Made by a program: the position numbers and the translations under genes
The notes under the pieces: model-generated
The model's input: only the letters and a program-made list of their open reading frames with translations
What the model was told of the DNA's origin: nothing
Databases searched by the model: none
Origin: DATEAV01 sp964575425
GTDB taxonomy: Bacteria; Chloroflexota; Anaerolineae; Anaerolineales; E44-bin32
DNA length: 55,852 nucleotides
Direction of reading: 5' to 3'
NCBI GenBank assembly: GCA_964575425.1
Contig: CAZNRD010000021.1
Span: 1 to 55,852 of the forward strand
Part shown: positions 52,384 to 55,852 of the stretch, one piece after another
Position numbering within the stretch: position 1 is the stretch's first letter
Layout: the number at the start of each line of letters is the position of its first letter

Positions 52384-53112
52384 ACGGTACTCTGGATTGT
52401 GGTCCCGATTGTCGGGCAGCGCTGGGCGGCACAGGCCGAGGCGGCCTATGGAGCCTTGGCCCGGCCCGACACGCACGTCACCGCCGTGGTCATCGAGCGG
52501 GGACCGGTCTCCATTGAGACCCGCTATGACGAAGCCCTGGCTGTTCCTGGCATCCTGCGCCGGGTCCAGCAGGCAGAGCAGGCAGGAGCCGACGCGGTGG
52601 TGATCGACTGCATGGCAGACCCCGGCCTGCAACCCGCCCGGGAACTTGTCTCCATCCCTGTCATCGGACCTGCTCAAGCGGCCATGCACCTGGCGGCCAT
52701 GCTGGCCCACCGGTTTTCCGTCATCACCGTGTTGGAGGCCGCCATCCCGCAGGTCCGCCAGCAGATTGCAGGCTACGGCCTGGCGGAGCGAGCTGCCTCG
52801 GTGCGATCGGTGAACATCCCCGTCCTGGAGATGGAGGGGGACGAGGCGCGCCTGGTCGAGGCTCTGATTGAGCAGTCTTTTCAGGCCGTCACGGAGGACG
52901 GCGCCCACATCATCATCCCGGGTTGCACGGGAATGATTGGCCTAGCAGGGCGGGTGCAGCAAGGGCTGACTGAGCGAGGCTGCCCGGTGCCTGTGATCGA
53001 TCCTCCCTGGGCGGCTGTGAAGCTGGCAGAGGGTCTGGCGCACATGCGCCTTGGCCACAGCAAGCGCACCTATCCCACGCCGCCGCCCAAAGAAGTCGTT
53101 GGTCGTGGGTAA
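52384..53112 (+). CDS. Asp/Glu/hydantoin racemase family protein, probable ACG start
   Basis: A paralogue of the gene just upstream, with both cysteines (DCMADPGLQ and PGCTGMIG). The first standard start is a GTG at 52399, but that is about 20 bases from GGAGG (52374-52378). An ACG at 52384 sits 5 bases after GGAGG, and TVLWIVVPIV then aligns residue for residue with MNLSVIVPVT of the paralogue, so ACG is the likely start or a base error for ATG. With it the product is 242 residues. It may act with the first racemase on a different substrate or as a heteromer. Confidence 0.85.
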   Translation, partial: TVLWIVVPIVGQRWAAQAEAAYGALARPDTHVTAVVIERGPVSIETRYDEALAVPGILRRVQQAEQAGADAVVIDCMADPGLQPARELVSIPVIGPAQAAMHLAAMLAHRFSVITVLEAAIPQVRQQIAGYGLAERAASVRSVNIPVLEMEGDEARLVEALIEQSFQAVTEDGAHIIIPGCTGMIGLAGRVQQGLTERGCPVPVIDPPWAAVKLAEGLAHMRLGHSKRTYPTPPPKEVVGRG

Positions 53113-53201
53113 GGGTTCGGAAGACAGGCCATGAGATTCCTCACGCTCGTCAGGAGGATCTTGGAGGAGCCTCGCGGGGGGCGCGCAGATTTGGAGGCGG
53201 C

Positions 53202-54113
53202 ATGGCCTCACTAGCCGATCACTGGCTGGGGCGCTGGGCGCGGCGGTTGCGGTCCGGGCGGGAGGAGCACCGGTTGATGCTGCGCGCCTTTGGACGCGAC
53301 CGGCTCGCGGTCATCAGCCTGCTCATTGTGCTGGCGTTCGTGCTGGGTGCGATCTTCGCGCCCCACCTGACGCCGTATCCTGCGGAGGGGCGTGGCGAAC
53401 CCAACATCGTCAACAAGTTCCTCCCTCCCGGGCCGGGCCATCCCCTGGGCACAGACAACCTGGGGCGCGACCTCCTGGCGCGCATCCTCTTCGGCGGACG
53501 CAGCTCCCTGCCGATGGGCTTCCTGGTGGTGGCTATTGCTGTGAGCATCGGTACCCCCCTGGGAGCCATCGCCGGATATCTTGGTGGTTGGGTGGATGAG
53601 GCCATCATGCGTCTGACCGACATGTTTCTGGCTTTCCCGCCGCTGCTGCTTGCCATCGCCATTGCCGCAGCCCTGGGCCCCAGTTTCACCAACGCCATGA
53701 TTGCCATCGGCCTTACCTGGTGGCCCTGGTACACGCGGCTGGTCCGCGCTCAGACGGTTTCGCTGAAGGAACGGCCCTTTATCGAGGCCGCCAGAGCGAT
53801 AGGGGTGAGCCAGAGGACGGTCGTCGCCCGACACGTCTTGCCAAACGTCATGACCCCGGTCTTGGTTCAGGCCACCATGGATATCGGCTCAGCCATCCTG
53901 ACCGGCGCCGCCATGAGCTTCATTGGCCTGGGAGCTCAACCGCCCACGGCGGACTGGGGCAACATGGTGGCGACCGGGCGCATCTACTTCGTGAATCAGC
54001 CCTGGTTCGCCACCTATCCTGGCCTGGCTATCTTCCTGGTGACCCTGGCGTTCAACCTGCTTGGCGACACCGTTCGAGATGTGGCCGACCCGCGCAGCCG
54101 GAGGCTTGGCTGA
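53202..54113 (+). CDS. Peptide-type ABC transporter permease (DppC-like)
   Basis: A 303-residue permease of the DppC/OppC family with about six helices. The family N-terminus (FGRDRLAVISLLIVLAFVLG), HPLGTDNLGRDLLARILFGG and the ATPase-docking loop (AARAIGVSQRTVVARHVLPN) are all present. ATG 53202 has GGAGG 4 bases upstream. Partner of the permease at 50613. Confidence 0.92.
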   Translation: MASLADHWLGRWARRLRSGREEHRLMLRAFGRDRLAVISLLIVLAFVLGAIFAPHLTPYPAEGRGEPNIVNKFLPPGPGHPLGTDNLGRDLLARILFGGRSSLPMGFLVVAIAVSIGTPLGAIAGYLGGWVDEAIMRLTDMFLAFPPLLLAIAIAAALGPSFTNAMIAIGLTWWPWYTRLVRAQTVSLKERPFIEAARAIGVSQRTVVARHVLPNVMTPVLVQATMDIGSAILTGAAMSFIGLGAQPPTADWGNMVATGRIYFVNQPWFATYPGLAIFLVTLAFNLLGDTVRDVADPRSRRLG

Positions 54114-55123
54114 TGGAGACGGCCGGCCGAGGCGAGATCGACGATGTGCTTGTCAGGGTCGAGGGCCTGCAGGTGCGTTTCCGCACCTACGCCGGAGTGG
54201 TGCAGGCGGTCAACGGTGTGAGTTTCGACATCCGACGCGGGGAGACGTTTGGCCTGGTGGGCGAAACCGGCTGCGGCAAGTCAGTGACCGGGCTTTGCCT
54301 GCTCCGTCTTGTGTCGCCTCCGGGGGAAATCACGGCCGGCCGCATTCTGTTCAAGGGAGAGGACCTCCTCTCCAAGAGCGAGGGCGAGATGCGGCGCCTG
54401 CGCGGTCGGCATATGGCCATGGTCTTCCAGGACCCAGCCGCTTCGCTGAACCCCGTCTTTACAGTCGGAAGCCAGATCACGACCGTCATTAGTGAACACC
54501 ATTCGCTGGAGCGCGGGGCCGCCTGGCGACATGCGCTTGGGATGCTCGAGACCGTTGGGCTGCCCGATCCGGAACGGATCATGCGTAGCTACCCTCACGA
54601 ACTCAGTGGGGGCATGCAACAGCGGGTGATGATCGCGCTGGCGCTCGCATCGGGCGCGGACCTGCTCATCGCCGATGAGCCGACCACGGCGCTGGACGTG
54701 ACCCTCCAGGCCCAGATCCTGGCCCTGCTGCGGGCGATCCAAGAGAAGCAGAGACTCTCGATCCTGCTCATCACCCATAACCTGGGCGTGGTGGCCGAGA
54801 CCTGCGACCGGGTGGGCGTCCTCTATGCCGGGAATCTGGTCGAGCTGGGGCCGACCTCGGCCGTGTTTCAGTCCATGAAGCATCCTTACACGCAGGCTTT
54901 GCTGGCAGCCATCCCTCGGCCGGGAAGCCATGGACACCCATTGCCAGCCATTCCCGGCTCGGTGCCGAGCGGCCTGGAACGGATCCCGGGTTGCCCGTTC
55001 CATCCTCGTTGCCACCAATCGATGGAGAAATGCGAGCGGGAGAAACCGCGCCTATTGCCTCTGGGCCAGGAGCAAAGCGTAGCCTGCTTTCTGCACCACG
55101 ATCAACCGGAGCACACCGAATGA
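54113..55123 (+). CDS. Peptide-type ABC transporter ATPase (DppD-like)
   Basis: A 336-residue ATPase with Walker A GETGCGKS, Q-loop (VFQDPAASLNP), signature LSGGMQQRVMIALAL, Walker B LLIADEPTTALD and switch His (ITHNLGV). The C-terminal oligopeptide-ABC extension has CPFHPRCHQSMEKC, which carries the iron-sulfur/cysteine motif of DppD/OppD. Its ATG overlaps the dppC-like stop (TGATG) and its stop overlaps the next ATG (ATGA). Confidence 0.94.
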   Translation: METAGRGEIDDVLVRVEGLQVRFRTYAGVVQAVNGVSFDIRRGETFGLVGETGCGKSVTGLCLLRLVSPPGEITAGRILFKGEDLLSKSEGEMRRLRGRHMAMVFQDPAASLNPVFTVGSQITTVISEHHSLERGAAWRHALGMLETVGLPDPERIMRSYPHELSGGMQQRVMIALALASGADLLIADEPTTALDVTLQAQILALLRAIQEKQRLSILLITHNLGVVAETCDRVGVLYAGNLVELGPTSAVFQSMKHPYTQALLAAIPRPGSHGHPLPAIPGSVPSGLERIPGCPFHPRCHQSMEKCEREKPRLLPLGQEQSVACFLHHDQPEHTE

Positions 55124-55852
55124 ACTCGCCTCTGGTGGAGGCGCGACAGCTAACCAAACGCTTTGAGAAGGGAGGCCTGTTCGGCCGACGCACATCTGTG
55201 CGCGCCCTGGAAAGGGTGGATCTGGACGTTGGTCGGGGAGAAACCCTGGGCGTGGTGGGTGAGTCGGGCTGCGGGAAGACCACCCTGGGCCGGTGCATCC
55301 TGCGCTTGATCGAGCCGACCGCCGGGGAAGTGCGCTTTGAGGGTGCAGACCTGCTGAGGCTAAGCCGACATGAAATGCGCGCGCGCCGGCGGGACATGCA
55401 GATCGTCTTCCAGAACCCTTACTCCTCGCTCGACCCCCGCCTCAGCGTTCTCAGCGCTGTCGCCGAACCCCTGGTGACCCACACGGCCTTGCGGGGAGAG
55501 GCGCTGGTGGCGCAGGTTGTGGAACTGCTGGATCGCGTTGGATTGCAGAAGGAGCATCTTCACCGCTATCCGCACGAGTTCTCGGGCGGCCAGTTGCAGC
55601 GAATTGCCATCGCTCGGGCCCTGGCGCTGCGCCCGAAATTCCTCGTGCTGGACGAGCCAACCTCGGCCCTGGACGTCTCGGTGCAGGCCCAGATCCTCAA
55701 CCTCTTGCTCCAGCTGCAGCAGGAGCTGCACCTGACGTATCTCTTCATCTCCCACGACCTGAGCGTGGTGCAGCACATCAGTGATCGCATCGCTGTGATG
55801 TACCTTGGGCGGGTGATGGAACTGAGCAAGACAGAGGCGGTCTTTCACGGCG
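55120..55852 (+). CDS. Peptide-type ABC transporter ATPase (DppF-like), partial
   Basis: The first 244 codons of the second ATPase are in the window and no stop is reached. Walker A GESGCGKTTLG, Q-loop (VFQNPYSSLDP), signature FSGGQLQRIAIARAL, Walker B LVLDEPTSALD and switch His (ISHDLSV) are intact. With the DppD-like gene it forms the ATPase pair of the transporter. Start ATG 55120 overlaps the previous stop. Confidence 0.93.
   Translation, partial: MNSPLVEARQLTKRFEKGGLFGRRTSVRALERVDLDVGRGETLGVVGESGCGKTTLGRCILRLIEPTAGEVRFEGADLLRLSRHEMRARRRDMQIVFQNPYSSLDPRLSVLSAVAEPLVTHTALRGEALVAQVVELLDRVGLQKEHLHRYPHEFSGGQLQRIAIARALALRPKFLVLDEPTSALDVSVQAQILNLLLQLQQELHLTYLFISHDLSVVQHISDRIAVMYLGRVMELSKTEAVFHG

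Noticed and set aside
1..55852. CRISPR array, insertion sequence, prophage, rRNA or tRNA gene
   Set aside because: No regular spaced repeats, transposase or integrase motifs, or tRNA-like cloverleaf were recognised by eye; a tRNA or covariance search could not be run.

Overview
The window is a high-GC bacterial chromosome segment with tightly packed genes. The likely source is the phylum Chloroflexota (Anaerolineae-like). Reasons are two secreted lipoproteins with NBR1-type Ig domains, several exported proteins with Thr/Pro-rich linkers, a LysM protein of the same style, and a soluble heterodisulfide-reductase (Hdr) gene set of the kind seen in anaerobic Chloroflexota. The phylum is inferred from gene content only; no rRNA, tRNA, CRISPR array, transposase or prophage gene was seen.

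Layout. Positions 1-9000 (minus strand) hold the start of an exported protein gene, der, cdaR-cdaA (c-di-AMP synthesis), a long TPR protein and polA. Positions 9093-14640 hold two NBR1-Ig lipoproteins, miaB, a secreted esterase and a LysM membrane protein. Positions 14708-31586 are one minus-strand run of thirteen redox genes. In transcription order they are hdrC, hdrB, a 1516-residue HdrA-NfnB/GltD-HdrA fusion, mvhD, an FrhB-like iron-sulfur protein, a short hdrA, an HdrD-like CCG protein, a full hdrA, a second FrhB-like protein, a ferredoxin, an SdhB-like iron-sulfur subunit, an acyl-CoA dehydrogenase and an SdhA/FrdA-like flavoprotein. Then come queG and a stand-alone GltD-like NAD(P)H oxidoreductase. 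Positions 35260-38637 (plus) encode a MacAB-like efflux system in three parts, converging on a LysE exporter and uvrA. Positions 42346-46130 hold two zinc-ribbon proteins, an S58 peptidase and an unknown protein. At 46405 is an unusual sigma factor fused through an anti-sigma zinc finger and a membrane segment to outer SH3 and Ig-like domains. The window ends in a peptide/opine-type ABC transporter operon with two Asp/Glu/hydantoin racemases embedded between its permease genes; the last ATPase gene runs off the end.

How the parts may work together. The redox run has flavin modules (three HdrA genes, the NfnB/GltD insert, the FrdA-like protein and the acyl-CoA dehydrogenase), disulfide-type CCG subunits and many ferredoxin clusters, but no hydrogenase or formate dehydrogenase catalytic subunit. 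It could be a soluble electron-bifurcating or confurcating assembly that exchanges electrons between NAD(P)H, ferredoxin, a thiol/disulfide and an acyl-CoA or fumarate-type substrate. That is inference from domain content and gene order. The transporter-racemase operon suggests uptake and racemisation of D-amino acids, short peptides or hydantoins.

Regulation. Several promoters can be read by eye. Many have weak -35 boxes, several have an extended -10 of the form TGC-TAnnnT, and three place the start codon at or next to the predicted transcription start, which suggests leaderless mRNAs.
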